Below are positions 31,817 to 43,499 of a stretch of 64,000 nt of DNA, piece by piece. Below the pieces are notes generated by a model. The model was not told the DNA's origin. It worked only from the letters and a program-made list of their open reading frames with translations, and ran no database searches. The DNA comes from Mycosphaerelloides madeirae (Eukaryota > Ascomycota > Dothideomycetes > Mycosphaerellales > Mycosphaerellaceae). Where the stretch lies: positions 1 to 64,000 of the forward strand of contig NHNV01000054.1 in the NCBI GenBank assembly GCA_002785995.1, read 5' to 3'. Numbering within the stretch: the first letter of the stretch is position 1; each line of letters starts with the position of its first letter. A program made the position numbers and the translations under genes.

Positions 31817-33139
31817 CTAGATGTACACTCTCTTCGCCTCTCTCGGATGCGCCTCCACGGGACAATACGGACACTTCATACGATTCTTGCCCTTGCTGTG
31901 CATCTCCAAGCTCTCCTTCGCAATGACATGGCCACAGGGTAGCATCATAGGCGGGTTCTCATCTGTGGCCTGTTCCTTACTGACTGGGCAGACGAATATG
32001 CTGTGGAATAGGAATCCAGGTGGCAGTGGCGTCTCAACTGGAAGCTCATTGACAGATGTCCATTGTCCTCTGGATTGCGCCATGATTCTTTGGACTTTCT
32101 CCAGGACCGGGAGCGCAATACCGCCTGCAGTTACGGCAGTATATAGTGGCGATTGTGAAGATAGGCCAAGCATGCCGCAGAACTCGCGAGTGAAAGAGGT
32201 GGAAGCCTCTTCGAAGGATGTTGTATTGTTGAAGAACGTTCTGTACGGACTCGTACCTAATTCAGGAGAGAATGCCAGCGATCCCAGCAGCATGCTCATC
32301 TCGCGTGCATATCTCTTGCTGAAGACGGGGAAAGTTTGCCGTGCATAATCTAGCGCTCGAAGTGATCCAACGAAGGCATCATCCGACACGATGTCCTCTG
32401 TCGTATAGAGCTCCACGAATTTGAGCCTGGCAAGTTCGAACTCCAGATTTGATCCCCGGTTCTCCAGCTCGTAGGAATGCTGTCTCGCCCACTCGATGGC
32501 AGGTTCTAGATTATGTTGGTTTCGAAGAGCATCCAGAATGTGATACATCTCCGCGAATTTCTTCTGCAGTCCGGTCTTCTCCATCTCGCCATCAGCAGCA
32601 GCGGCAGCCTCGAAGCCATCAAACATGACATCGTCGGCATCTGCTAGATCCTCAATCCAGCTTCTGGCAGCGGTCATACTATCCTCTTCAGTGCCTTCCA
32701 TGTTTTCGTCCTCCCTATCGTCATAGCTTCTCTTGACAGGCAGACGATCCCTCACCTCTCCCACGAACTTCCTCGCGACATCAAATTTCCCTTCCCGAAG
32801 CAGATGCATCGCTATCGCGCGGTTGACAAGATCCGGGTTCTCCACGAGAACCGCCGCCCCATCGCCAGGCAGTTGGGCATTCTTGAACTTATCCTTAAGA
32901 GCTTTCTGATAGGCGTTCATGCCACGGTTGACCTCTTTCAAATCCTCCTCGATCTTAGTGAAGGACTGCTTGACAGGCTGCTGGAGCTTGGCGAGGTGGA
33001 GCGTAGACAGCTCTGGGCTGGCGGCGACGGCATCGCGGGTTTGCTGAAGGAGATCGATGAGGGACTGTACGCTGGTAAGGGTTCGGGACAGGTTGGACTT
33101 GGTTTCCTGTTGCTTGTGAGCCGCGAGGATGGCGTCCAT
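31817..33139 (-). CDS. Rmd5/Gid2-like subunit of the GID/CTLH E3 ubiquitin ligase
   Basis: Single exon, 440 aa, ATG at 33139 (MDAILAAHKQQE); the open frame extends upstream but only the later ATG fits the family. Catalytic RING subunit of the GID complex, which in yeast targets gluconeogenic enzymes. Seen: an N-terminal coiled region, a LisH/CTLH region (NPDLVNRAIAMHLLREGKFDVARKF about 120-145; LEPAIEWARQHSYELE about 225-240; LEFELARLKFVELY), CRA-type helices, and a C-terminal RING-Gid (FVCPVSKEQ...MLPCGHVIAKES...CPYCPVE, about 375-430). It ends in TAG directly after RVYI, the usual family end. Confidence 0.9.
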   Translation of the reverse strand: MDAILAAHKQQETKSNLSRTLTSVQSLIDLLQQTRDAVAASPELSTLHLAKLQQPVKQSFTKIEEDLKEVNRGMNAYQKALKDKFKNAQLPGDGAAVLVENPDLVNRAIAMHLLREGKFDVARKFVGEVRDRLPVKRSYDDREDENMEGTEEDSMTAARSWIEDLADADDVMFDGFEAAAAADGEMEKTGLQKKFAEMYHILDALRNQHNLEPAIEWARQHSYELENRGSNLEFELARLKFVELYTTEDIVSDDAFVGSLRALDYARQTFPVFSKRYAREMSMLLGSLAFSPELGTSPYRTFFNNTTSFEEASTSFTREFCGMLGLSSQSPLYTAVTAGGIALPVLEKVQRIMAQSRGQWTSVNELPVETPLPPGFLFHSIFVCPVSKEQATDENPPMMLPCGHVIAKESLEMHSKGKNRMKCPYCPVEAHPREAKRVYI

Positions 33140-33445
33140 GGCGATAGATGGGGATAGTAGTGGCTCGTAAATGGGATGCAGGTGAAATGAAGCTGTCAGG
33201 CGCATGTGATGGGCGCGGTGTGGGGCGAGCGAATCGGGACGGGCTAGCGCGTTCCAACCCCCGTCGACGACTTCATCTCCTGTTTCCAACATTCACTCTC
33301 GCTTCCATCGTGCAGGCTTCACCACGACTTCCATTTCCAGGACGCAGGTCTCTAGGAGGGAACACGAGGGTTTTGTACACTCAGACGCCCCTCGATACCC
33401 ACTTGGAGAACAACATGCAGCGTACGACGTGATGCGACTGGCGCC
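33140..33445. promoter_or_regulatory. shared divergent promoter of Rmd5 and the Stb6-like gene
   Basis: 306 bp between two start codons pointing away from each other. No decisive operator motif seen. Confidence 0.45.
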
Positions 33446-36160
33446 ATGGCTGCGAAACCATCGACAGACCGCTCGAGGGTCGCGCCGCCTCTGCAGACAT
33501 CTCTTGGCAGAAATGAGGTTCCCAACGGCACACCTTCCTCTGCACGGCCCCAGACTCCCGGCCAACCTCAGTCAGCCGAAGCCTTCCCAGAAAGCGACCT
33601 CTCATCACCACCGTCCAAGACTGGCTACCAAAGATTCGTTCTAACCGACCCGGTCGCTTTTCGATATCTCGAAGAAGACTCGTCCACCACTGTCCTGGAC
33701 CGGAGGCGAGAGCTTTCTGGGTACGAGTGCTACATCGTAGAACAATGGACTACCTCCCGGACTCACCCAACGTTCATGATCACGGCATATACAGGCGACC
33801 CATCACACATTGTCGTCGTGGGAGTGCTCAGCGTACCAACGGACGAGAGTGTGTGGTCACCTCGGCTCAGGGTCTACTTCAGAGCATTGAACCAATATCA
33901 TGCGCGAAGGCGAAATACTCCTCTGGGCATCCTGATGGTCACAAATCTGTCTGGTTTCCCATCATCTCTCACAGTCATACCAGTCCCGGACGGAGATGTG
34001 AAGAAACACCGATTCGACTTTTTCGTGAATGAGGACCTCAAGAGATTAGGCTGCTCCGGCCGAGTTGGCCTAAACCTATCTCAGCCAGCAATCGCTACTG
34101 TGGCCAAATTCCATCAGCTATACAGGACAAGCGACAAGAATGACATCTACAAAGCGGTTCTGGAGTTGGTAAAGCTATGCCAAAGCGCACTCATGCTGTT
34201 TCACAAACTGGAAATTGACTATGCCGACGGCCTACTCTGCGACGTCACCGAAAAAGCCATCAATGATTGGTGGGTCGAGATGGGCACCGAACACTACAAC
34301 ACAGAACCGCATGATGGAATACTTGGACCGACTACTGTTGCCGCTCTATTGGGACTGCTCATGGGCGCTAGAAACAGACTCCACAGTGTCAATGCTCCAG
34401 TCTCCAAAGATCCGTTCGACGTGGAAGCAATGAAGCGCGGGATCAGTTCATTTCAGAAACAACAACACCTGCCGCGCACAAGAAGGCTTGATCGACGCAC
34501 ACTGGACAGGCTGCACAAGGCGACACAAAAAGCGGCCGAGAAAGAGCGATGGGCTGTACCCAAAGCCGTCAAATCCACTGTTGCCGAATTGAGCGGCAAG
34601 GGTGGCGAAATGATGATGGACGCCGTCGGGCGACGAGACCGAGCTGGAATTGCAGAAATCGAAACCGCGGATCTGGATCGCTTTGTGCAACTCGTCTATG
34701 GCGACCGAGCGAAGTGGCTGTGGCTGGGCAAGGCCATCAAGAAGTCCAAATTGAGTGCCGACGATAACGAAAAAACACTGGAGGAAATCGCAGGCGCTAC
34801 AGGTCTTAACAAGGGACTCGTCTTCAAGCCAGATGAGCATGGAGGGTTTACCTGGACAACTGGACGCAAATACACTGTCGATGGAAGCGCACCAAGCAAG
34901 CGCGAGCATGATAAAGACTACGAAGGATCCACTCGCCCGACGAATGTCGAAGAGGAGGGCGACGAGAGCGACGAGAGCGACGATGGCAAACTCAACATGT
35001 TCAAACGTGCCTCAACACTCAAAGACGATGCGAAAACCGGACTTGGGAAGGTTCGAGATACAATCGCATTGCGTGGGCATAGGGCGAAAGTATCCACAGA
35101 CGATGCACTCGCAGCATCCCCGGTGGAGCAGAATGGTACTCGCCGACGTCCACTCTTACGTCGAGCACACTCAAGTCCTATGAGCAGCCCAAATAGTCCC
35201 AAAGGCCAAGAGCAGAACGTTCGCGAAATGCCCGTCGTCGCGGAGCAGTCTGAGCGCCTCAATATCGCGCTTCGTAGGAATGGAGCCGACACTTCGGAAG
35301 CCAGGCCGGTATCAATGGTAGAGACGCAACAGAATCGGATGCCGTTGTACGAGCTGCCGCCTTCTGCGTACGTCGAAAGGCAGCAAGACAGTAGTAATGA
35401 CTCGCCCGCCGATCAACAGTACAGCGACAAGGGCAACGAGACAGAACAGTCACGTACAGCCACCGCTACAGCATCTATTGCAGGATCCATCTGTAACGGG
35501 GTTGATCTGAATGAAGCACTGCCCACAGGGCCCGAAACAGACGTGGACATCAGCAACCTTCTACGTCGCGCTCACTCCTACAATCACTATATCGAAACTC
35601 ACCTTCAGTCACACAGTGATGAGCTTTATCCTCGCCATCTCAGTTTCAGCCTCGCAGAAGACAGCGTCCTCCCCTGGCGCACCTTTGCAGACGAACTTCC
35701 CGATCCTTTCCGCGACTCCATTGAAGCGCAACTCGCAAACGAAGTGCTCATCACAAAAAAAGCCAAACATCTTCGCTTCATCATCGATGTACTGCAAACA
35801 CAAACTACGAGTTGGTCGAAATCTCAGATCCAAACACTTGAGACCCTACTCCGGCAAGCCGATCGAGATCAAGAGACGATCGAGGCGCTACATGAGCCAC
35901 ACCTGCAATCCGTGCGAGAGATGCAATTGCATTCCGAGACCATTATGAGAGCGGAAAGAGAAAGTCTCGGGGAAGGTGCGAAAGAGATTGAGATGATCGC
36001 TGCGAAGCTGGAGTATGAGATTGACGGGCTCAGGAGCAAGGTTGAAGACGTACAGGTTGGTGTGCAAGACTATGAGAAGGGTGTGACGAGGCAGGAGGAG
36101 AGAGTGAAAGAATTGGAAAGAGAGGGCGAGAAGCCGGGATGGAGTTGCGTTTTGCAATGA
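33446..36160 (+). CDS. Stb6-like N-terminal domain protein
   Basis: Single exon, 904 aa. The N-terminal half matches the conserved ascomycete family with a Stb6/Stb2-like domain (yeast Stb proteins were found as Sin3 interactors). Motifs: FVLTDPVAFRYLEED (about 64-78), GYECYIVEQWTTSR, HIVVVGVLSVPTDE, RRNTPLGILMVTNLSGFPSSLTVI, DWWVEMGTEHYN and DGILGPTTVAALLGLLMGARNRL. Then comes AVPKAVKSTVAELSGKGGEM, and WLWLGKAIKKSK near residue 430. A long disordered Ser/Asp/Arg-rich middle follows, and the C-terminal 170 aa form a predicted coiled coil (IEMIAAKLEYEIDGLRSKVEDVQ). Role in transcriptional repression is inferred only from the yeast name. Shares a promoter region with Rmd5. Confidence 0.82.
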   Translation: MAAKPSTDRSRVAPPLQTSLGRNEVPNGTPSSARPQTPGQPQSAEAFPESDLSSPPSKTGYQRFVLTDPVAFRYLEEDSSTTVLDRRRELSGYECYIVEQWTTSRTHPTFMITAYTGDPSHIVVVGVLSVPTDESVWSPRLRVYFRALNQYHARRRNTPLGILMVTNLSGFPSSLTVIPVPDGDVKKHRFDFFVNEDLKRLGCSGRVGLNLSQPAIATVAKFHQLYRTSDKNDIYKAVLELVKLCQSALMLFHKLEIDYADGLLCDVTEKAINDWWVEMGTEHYNTEPHDGILGPTTVAALLGLLMGARNRLHSVNAPVSKDPFDVEAMKRGISSFQKQQHLPRTRRLDRRTLDRLHKATQKAAEKERWAVPKAVKSTVAELSGKGGEMMMDAVGRRDRAGIAEIETADLDRFVQLVYGDRAKWLWLGKAIKKSKLSADDNEKTLEEIAGATGLNKGLVFKPDEHGGFTWTTGRKYTVDGSAPSKREHDKDYEGSTRPTNVEEEGDESDESDDGKLNMFKRASTLKDDAKTGLGKVRDTIALRGHRAKVSTDDALAASPVEQNGTRRRPLLRRAHSSPMSSPNSPKGQEQNVREMPVVAEQSERLNIALRRNGADTSEARPVSMVETQQNRMPLYELPPSAYVERQQDSSNDSPADQQYSDKGNETEQSRTATATASIAGSICNGVDLNEALPTGPETDVDISNLLRRAHSYNHYIETHLQSHSDELYPRHLSFSLAEDSVLPWRTFADELPDPFRDSIEAQLANEVLITKKAKHLRFIIDVLQTQTTSWSKSQIQTLETLLRQADRDQETIEALHEPHLQSVREMQLHSETIMRAERESLGEGAKEIEMIAAKLEYEIDGLRSKVEDVQVGVQDYEKGVTRQEERVKELEREGEKPGWSCVLQ

Positions 36161-36689
36161 GAAGTTCGTTGCAGCCGCATAAATCCACAGCGCAGGAATG
36201 ATATTACCTGCCCTCTCACGCCTCTTTACCGGCTGCAACTTTTTCGTGAAATAACGATTAGCTCGACGATGTTCTACCAGTCAACTCGAGTCGCCTGCTT
36301 GAAGGATTCGTACAGTTGCCGCTAATCATTCTTGAATCGAGTAGGTCGAAGCCCACAAGTAACAACGCTCAGTTTGTGACTGCCTAGAGGCCGTGTTGGG
36401 GCCAAATGCAGCGCCGACGACAGTTCCTGAATAATCCTTTGGCCGCGATTACCTTTCATTTCGTGTTTAGCATTCGGATAACCACCTCGGACAGCCACCT
36501 TGAAATTGAATCGGACAACAAGAACAGCTACGTCGACGGCGTGTTCTTGGGGACGAACCTTTCTCTATCGCGGAACGGGTCGTAACGAGCCAAAGAACAA
36601 CTCTGGTTCCACGGACACTCTGGTAAGTTCGTCGCAGACAGACGATGTGATCCTACCAGAAGCGCGTGCAGTTACGGGCTCAAAAAAGC
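36161..36689. other. intergenic, downstream of convergent genes
   Basis: No supported gene. Reading on past the HET stop shows no clear extension. Confidence 0.4.
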
Positions 36690-37463
36690 TTATTGCAATA
36701 CCCAGCGTCTTTGGAAGAACGACCGCGATCGTAACGCCTGTCCAGTTTCCGGCACGTATACGAAGCCGACACCTATGGCTGAAAGTGGGTACAAATGGTT
36801 CTTTGTGTTGTCGCGAACGAAGTCTCCACCTGCAAAAGCTTCGTCCGGCTCTCCAAGCCACACAATTAGATGACGTGCCCATTCATAGATCTTGCCCATG
36901 AGCATGACCAGCCTTCCGCGGTCGATGACATTGCTCTGATCAATACAGATAGCATCAACCCAGAGCGCAGAAACGTCAAGTCTCTTCTCCTCTTTGTCCG
37001 TGTACTGCATCTTCCGAATCCTCTTGAATGCTTGGTGTAATGTGGACGTGACTCTAACTGGATTTTCGTCGCAGTAGATGGTATCCGTGAGATGACTCCC
37101 GTCCTCATAGCTCCCTCCCCACGCGTAGCTCAAAGCGAAGTATGGCTCTAGAGCGGCCAAGGTCGTTCTTCTGAACGTGCAATGGATTCGCTCAGTCTCG
37201 AATTTTACTGGGTTGATGCTGAAAATTCGTAAGTCCTCTAGGCCCAGGAGACTGACTCTTTGCCACTCCAACTCCTCTCCTGGCTCGCCAGAGGGTGCAG
37301 AGATTGCCATAGAACCAGCAATAGTGTCTCCAGTTTTGGCTCTTCCAAGTGTGCCAGAGAAAAAGTCGAACATACCATCGTCGCTTTCCTCGCTAGATAG
37401 TTGTGAAGGCATGTCGACATCCTCGTCGTCGGAGAGATCTGCACTGCTCGCCATCTTCGACAT
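36690..37463 (-). pseudogene. HET-domain protein, truncated
   Basis: Heterokaryon-incompatibility (HET) domain, a TIR-like fold involved in fungal non-self recognition and cell death. ATG at 37463, or 37454 as an alternative. An acidic N-terminal about 60 aa is followed by HET blocks: YFALSYAWGGS (about 109-119), VDAICIDQSN (about 168-177), IYEWARHLIVWLGE (about 192-205) and RSFFQRRWVLQ at the end. The stop TAA at 36692-36690 falls exactly in the motif that continues as QE in relatives, so the C-terminal part of the domain and everything after it is absent. Either a nonsense mutation or a deliberately short HET protein. No coherent continuation is visible downstream. Confidence 0.7.
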
Positions 37464-37947
37464 TTAGACCTTCTGCAGGGAGCGGATACTATCAGACCAG
37501 TCTTTCATAGAACCTGAGCCCTGCAGATACATTCGGCCCTGGACATGCAAGCGAGGATGTGAAGAGCTCCACAACGAGTTGAGTAGATACCCCACGACCC
37601 TGTCAATTCTGGTAGGGGAGGGGGAGGCAGCAGAATAATTTGAACGCACTTTTGTTTTCGTTCGTGACCTCAAAGACCTTATTGTTGTTCTGACGCAATC
37701 GACACTTCGTCTCGCAAAATCCGTTCTTTCTGCTTCGTCCATCGACGAAGTTCCCTCAGGGTATAAACGCATTTCCGAAGCCCCTCAGTAAGCAAGTAGA
37801 ATCGCCAGACCCCATCGCTGCAATAAAAAGACCACAAGTAGTAGTGACTTGCTCTTCGCCGAATCCATGCAAATCGTGTCTTCCTCTCATGACATACCCA
37901 ATCCGTAAGATCCCAAACGCCTCGCAACGGACTTCTTCTCTTCTCCT
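37464..37947. other. intergenic, no gene supported
   Basis: Promoter of the HET gene and 3' flank of the J-domain gene, both on the minus strand. Short frames only. Confidence 0.4.
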
Positions 37948-40900
37948 TCAAACATTCGGCAGCACACCCGTCACAGCCAAATGCTTCACCCTCTCTCTGA
38001 CCTCACCAAATTTCTTCACCGCCTCCAAATGCTTCTCGCTTCCAATATTCCATGCCTCGCGAACCTGCTCGTCCTCGCGTACACCCTTAATGTAGCTATC
38101 GAAACCAAAATTTTCGGTAGTGTCGCCCGAGGCCTCCAGCCAATGCGTACCGCGGAGCAGACGAGTCTCGGACTGCGCCTGACGAGCGTCAAAGTGTGCC
38201 AAAACAGTCCTGTTGAAGTCGTGAAAGGCTTGGAGATATGTTCCAAAATTGAGGGCGTACGTGTGCCAGCTCGATCTGGTGAATCTAGGAGGAATTTCCG
38301 GGACCTTCGGGATGGCAGGCAGCTGAAGTTTCGTCGGCTCTCTAGCTTGAGCTGAAATCGAGGGCGCTGCTTTTGAGTCGAATGGAAGAGTGGAGCTCAT
38401 ATCCGCCAGATTTTTAAGGCCATCAGCGCTCTTCGCAATTGGCTCGACGTGAGCGAGATCGTCCAGATTGGTATTGAGCTTCACCTCACTGGTCGCACGG
38501 GAGTCGCAGGGAGTCTTGTGATGGGCTTGCTCCTGCTCCTGCTGCTTACGCCATGCAGATGGCGCGACTGAGTACAAGCGAGGCTCTTTTGGCGCTGGCG
38601 TGTCTGGGTCTGCTGTTACATTGACTGACGTGTGAGGCGGCGTGTCGATATCCATCTCATCTCCATCATCAACAATGGCACTTCCGCTGGCCACTTGTGG
38701 ACGCGGCGTGTCATCGGGAATGATATGCGGTTGGGCCTTGCTGCCAGTAGTAGCGGCTCCATCAGTCGAGGTCTGCGCTTGGCGATCGCTGTTTTGGCGA
38801 CTCGGAATTCGTGATCCAGTCGATGGCTGCGTCCAGGAAGCGTCTTTGAAAGTGTTGCTCCATGCTTCTCCATTGAACTTTGCGTCACTCGGTGAATTGA
38901 ACATCGATGCCGGATGACCTTCGGCTTGTGAGGGTTGAGGCACAGCTTCAATGCTTGTTGGCGGAATGTCCATCGTAGCTGGACGACCTGGTCGATTTGA
39001 CGGAGTACGGCGTGCTGGCGACGGCTTTCTTCCAGTGGCGGAGAAGTAGTCTGGCGTGCCCTGGAAAGACGGCGTAAAACCATCTGGCGTGAAATTTGTA
39101 TTGATGTCCTCAACGCTTCGGCTTTTGCTCGTCGTGTGTGCGAATGTATCATGAGTGATGGGAATGTTGAAACTATGCGCAAATGAGCCGTTAGCAAGTT
39201 GTCGAGGAACACGCGCCGATTTGATCGACGGAAACTGAAGAATAAGTTCTTTAATCATCGCATCGCAGACGGCGTTGCCCGTGGATTGTCCATTTTGCAC
39301 GATCGAGACAAGTTTGAGAAAAGTGTCCAAGTCGAGCTGGTTGAGCGGCTCGACATCGCCGCCTTGCGACTTGATGACGCTGTGAAGCTTTGCACGAAGT
39401 TGCAAATATGTCTCGCGGACGTCGTGAGAGACAACTTCCCAAAGCTGGTCTTTGTCTTTGTTGGCAACATCTGAAGCAGGTCGCATTTTTGGCGCAACAG
39501 GATTAACTTTGCCACGGGGTGGCGGTTTCGCGCCTGGCAAGACAGAAGCTGGGAAAGCCCACTGAGGAATGGACGCATTCTCCTTTTGGCGTCTCGACTT
39601 GAGAGAGCCAAAAGCATTCGCGACCCATTCTTGGCGGCTAAACAATGAAGGGGGGTTAGGAGAGGGGGTGCCATACATGTTGGTGCTGCTCTTTCGCTGC
39701 TGCATGCTAGGCTGATCGTCGTCAGACTGTGCACCTTGCGGAGAGCCATTCTTTGGCTGCGAAGAAGCTGGATTGAAAGGTGAGTTCGATCCATTCAGCC
39801 TGGGTGTCGGTTTCTTAATCGGTCTGACCTTCGGTGGCGGGAACGAGCTGTTCCTCGGTGGGCCAGCTTTCATTCGATCCGGATTCGCCGCGCTGCTGTC
39901 ATATTCTTCTGGAGTCTGGGTGTAATCGCGGTCCATATCTGAAGAGTCCTGGGTCTCTTCACTCGAGTTGGACCCGCTGGAACCACCATCTGCACCTGGA
40001 CCAAAAGTTCCATTTCCGTTGGCCTTGCTCTGACGACCAACCGGCGGGCTTGAGCTTCTGGCACGAAATGAGCCGGTGTTGGCACCAGGACGTAGACGAG
40101 TGGTATCTCGCGTGCTTGCAGACCTCCGGAGTCCATCGCTACTGAATTGCGTCTTCTCGCCGCTGAACGATGTATAAGGTGAGCTTTTTCTGTTGCCCTC
40201 GGTGTATGGGACGTCGTCAGTAGGAAAAGGCCGCAGCGGACTGAGGAATGGACGTTGAGCGCTGGTAGCTGTGGGCGACGCAGGGGTGCTGGTCGGGGGA
40301 GGGCCAGGTGGTGGAGGAGGGTACATTCCTTCTGCGCCAAAGTCTTCCGATCTATGTCTGTGATTGTAATGACCAGTGGACGCAGGCGCAGGCCTCTCAT
40401 CTGAACCCGGCGCATTGGGATCGAATCCTGCAGCTTTCTTTGGCGTGGTTGCTCCTGGGCGTTGTTTCCGGCTCATGCCTGACTTTCCAGTATTCGCAAA
40501 TTGAAATGCCTGCCATGCCGTCTGTTTCTCAGCGGCTGGTCCCTCGGCTCCAGCTGCTGCTGCTGCGGCCTTGCCATGTCTCATGCCCGCTCTGATTTGC
40601 TCTTCCGTGGGCATCTTCGTGTCTTGTCTGTTCACCCGAGGCCTGGCCGCATTTTGAGGCTGTGATTGAGGTGCTGGCGACCTTGGAGGAGGTGGTGGAG
40701 GAGCGGGTCGTGTCCCACCATTCATGCTCTGCCACGCGCGGAAGGTTTGCGATCGTTCAGCGGCAGGATCCCCCTTGCGAGAACCCGAAGGTGATGCTTT
40801 TGCGAAGTTGGCGAAGCGATCGGCGCCGTTCGGGGGACCGCCATATGCGGTCGAAGCAGGACGTTGCCATGTCCCAGGCTGCGTGCGACGGGGTGGTGGA

Positions 40901-41280
40901 GGATATGCAGACGTGGCTTGGTATGGGTTGCCGGTGGTGGGTGTGCTCGTTCTGAAAGCTCCTGGGTACAGACCAGCTTTTCGGCGATCTTGGTCATATT
41001 TGTTCTTGGCTGTGGCATCGCTCAGGACCTCGTTGGCGGCCTGAATAGCCTGAAAGCGCGGGACACATTCGGCCTCTTTGCCAGCGTTACGGTCGGGGTG
41101 GTATTGGAGGGCAAGCTTGCGGTAGGCCTTGCGGACGTCGTCGATGGAGGCGTTGGTGGGCAGATCGAGGTCGGCGTAGTCTGGGAGGGGTGGAGGTCAG
41201 TACATTCGAGGCCCCGCCATGAGTGCATGCAGTGAGCGGAGGACAGACGTACAGTTGTGCTTGACATCAGGCTTGACCAT
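37948..41280 (-). CDS. large J-domain (DnaJ-type) protein
   Basis: Exons 41280-41253 and 41180-37948, joined over a 72-nt GTACGT...CTGAC...CAG intron (AAC T|AC), 1086 aa. The N-terminus is a J domain (residues about 8-75: YADLDLPTNASIDDVRKAYRKLALQYHPDRNAGKEAE, with the HPD motif), which stimulates Hsp70 ATPase. About 600 aa of Pro/Ser-rich disordered sequence follow (PPPPPPRSPAP, PPPPPGPPPTSTP). A conserved C-terminal helical region (about 955-1086: FTRSSWHTYALNFGTYLQAFHDFNRTVLAHFDARQ...VKHLAVTGVLPNV) is typical of this fungal family. No Cys-rich zinc domain, so a type III (class C) J protein. Partner Hsp70 and client unknown. Confidence 0.85.
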
Positions 41281-42245
41281 GTTGACGGTGCGGCCCTAGG
41301 AGGTCAAGGAGGTGGGAGGTGTTGGGAGGAGCGCTGCATATGGCGGCAGCGGGATGTCGAGGTGTCACAGGAGGACATGTGAGCCCGCGGGAGTCGTGTG
41401 GGCAGAGTGGGAGTGGTTGCGCAAGAGCGGCGAGGCTGTGCGCCCTGGCACTCGGAATAGTGAAGAATGCTGCTGCGGACCGGGCGAAGAGAGAAAGGCG
41501 CGCCTCGTGTGCAGTGCGCGTGCAGTGTCGTATGCCGTCGCCTAGGTAGGTCGCGGGACGGTAGTGCGTCGGGCTAAAAGCGAAGTGAAGTCGAGATGTT
41601 TGCCTGTGACGGCTTGGCTGTGGTGAGTGAGGATTACGGGGCGTCACCCGTCCGCCATCGATGCGCCGTGGTGAGATGATGTTTCTGGTACGGAGAACGT
41701 GCAGGAGAGATGTGTGCAGCGCAGTGTGGGATGCGAGTCGGATGGCAAAACGTGTCAGCAAATTGGCAGCGGGTGCATGCGCGTGTGTCGCGAACTCGGT
41801 CAACTTCAACTTGGAAGCGTGTTGCTGGCGGATGAACGCAGGCTGTTGCTATGCATGACGTAGTCCGAAGACTAGCCCAAAATCGGACCCTTATCACATG
41901 TTTCAGTCTTATATGTATCCTTTACATACGCTTCTTCTTCTTCTCACGACCATCAATTCACTCTAGGAAACCGCAAGCCCGTTTCTATTCTTGATGTCGG
42001 ACAGAATGGACGACCGTACCCTAACCAAACCCTTCCGTGACTCGTTCTCATCGATTTCGTCCCATGTGATTGGCTCCTGCACAGCTTCTTCCTGGTAACC
42101 ATCTGTACATTCACTCCATCAATCCAACCATCTTCCCTGCCTAGTCTCCCGAGACTACGCAGCTTCTTGGCAATTATAAAATACCCGAAGTCTTCCAAAT
42201 ACCACCCAACTATGCTTCGCCTGCGCCAGCGTCCACCCAAACGTC
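41281..42245. other. intergenic, about 1 kb
   Basis: Promoter of the J-domain gene (-) and 3' flank of the RING gene (-). A 180-codon minus frame at 41267-41809 overlaps the J-domain start and has a random, Ala/His/Arg-rich composition; I do not accept it as a gene. Confidence 0.45.
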
Positions 42246-43193
42246 TCAAACGAAAAATTTCCACATATTCATCATCGTGATGAACATATTCGACAGATTC
42301 ATGGCGCAATTGACCAACGTCCAGCGAAGTTGCCAGCGTTCTTTGACACCAGCGCCACGCCACCTGTACGCGTGAACAACATCAGTGCATGTCGCAAAGC
42401 TCGACGCGGAGAGAGAGAGAAGAGCTCACCAATCATCACCATGATCTCGAATATTCTTTCCCACAAGCAAAAAGTGCGTCGAGTACCCAATGAGGACACC
42501 CAGCGCGGCGATTGCGGATACGCGCTCTCCTTCCTTGAAGTTCTTCACGCTCGTGAGGATCGTGAGGCACAAGTTGACGGTCGCGAACGCCATGCTTCCT
42601 TTGGTAAAAGCGTAGATCTTGCGGTCGTGAATAGAGAAGAGGCCTTTGTGGCAGAGTGGGCAGGCCGTTTGATAGTGCTGGGCCATAAGCCTCAGACATC
42701 GAGTGCATGCCTTATGTTTGCAAGGCAGCTCAGCGAGAGAGTGGTCATTGTCCCAGCATACCATGCATTCTTCGTGCTCGCCGTCCTCGCGAGGCGGTAA
42801 AGTTCGCAAGTGTCGCATGAATTGAGAGTGGTCGGGAAGATCGAGAAGTTTCAATGAGCCTGGGAGACATGTCCAGACAGTCGATGCGATGGCAATGCTC
42901 AGAGCTAACAGAGACAGTCCGAGGCGATGGAGGACGACACATAGAATCCAGACAAAAGTACTTCGTATCCGTCGCAGCCAGTCTTGACGATGCCATCTCA
43001 GGAATAACAGACTCAGGATGGTGCAGGTGAAGGGAAGCATGTACGGGAGTAGGCCTGCCATGGGATTCTGCTTTTTGGTGGCCTCCAGTACGTCTCGGTA
43101 GTCCAGATAGACAGGATCGCCGGTCTCTTTCACTCTGGCATTCGCTTGCTCAACGATTTCAGCCAATCTGGAGGCCATCGTTTCTAAATGCAA
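42246..43193 (-). CDS. RING-finger multi-pass membrane protein, probable E3 ubiquitin ligase
   Basis: Exons 43193-42430 and 42363-42246 join over a 66-nt GTGAGC...CAG intron (GAT TG|G TGG) to give 293 aa, or 288 aa from the second ATG at 43178. Membrane segments: about 50-65 (LLPYMLPFTCTILSLLFL), 77-110 (STFVWILCVVLHRLGLSLLALSIAIAS), 205-222, 228-245 and a last one in exon 2 (LVNCAMNLSNMFITMM). The C3HC4 RING (CMVCWDNDHSLAELPCKHKACTRCLRLMAQH...CPLC, about 143-185) faces one side between helices. Similar in layout to peroxisomal or ER RING ligases, though I cannot place it in a named family. Without splicing the frame ends right after the donor. Confidence 0.8.
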
Positions 43194-43499
43194 AATTGAT
43201 GGTTTCGGGGACGGGATGGTGTTTGGGCAGGAGAGTGTCCTTGGTCCAAGATATCAGCCTCGCCATCGGGCGCAGTCGGCAAAGGCTTCCGCCTTTGACT
43301 GTGGATACACTCACGCCGGCGCGATCCTTTCGGTATGTGGCCGTCTTGTGAAAAGAGAGGAGAAGGATGACAGGCGGAGGTACGAAGAGCAAGGAGGCAC
43401 AGGCCCCAGCCAGGGTCCACCAACCACGCTATCGACGCGCTCCGCGGCGCTCCCTCTTTCTTATCCATCACCATCCGTCATTAACATCAGCGTTCATCA
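43194..43499. other. intergenic
   Basis: Promoter of the RING gene (-) and 3' part of the next minus-strand gene. Nothing else seen. Confidence 0.35.

Noticed and set aside
41267..41809. 180-codon minus-strand frame over the J-domain promoter
   Set aside because: It overlaps the first exon of the J-domain gene, has no recognisable motif and an Arg/His/Ala-rich random composition.
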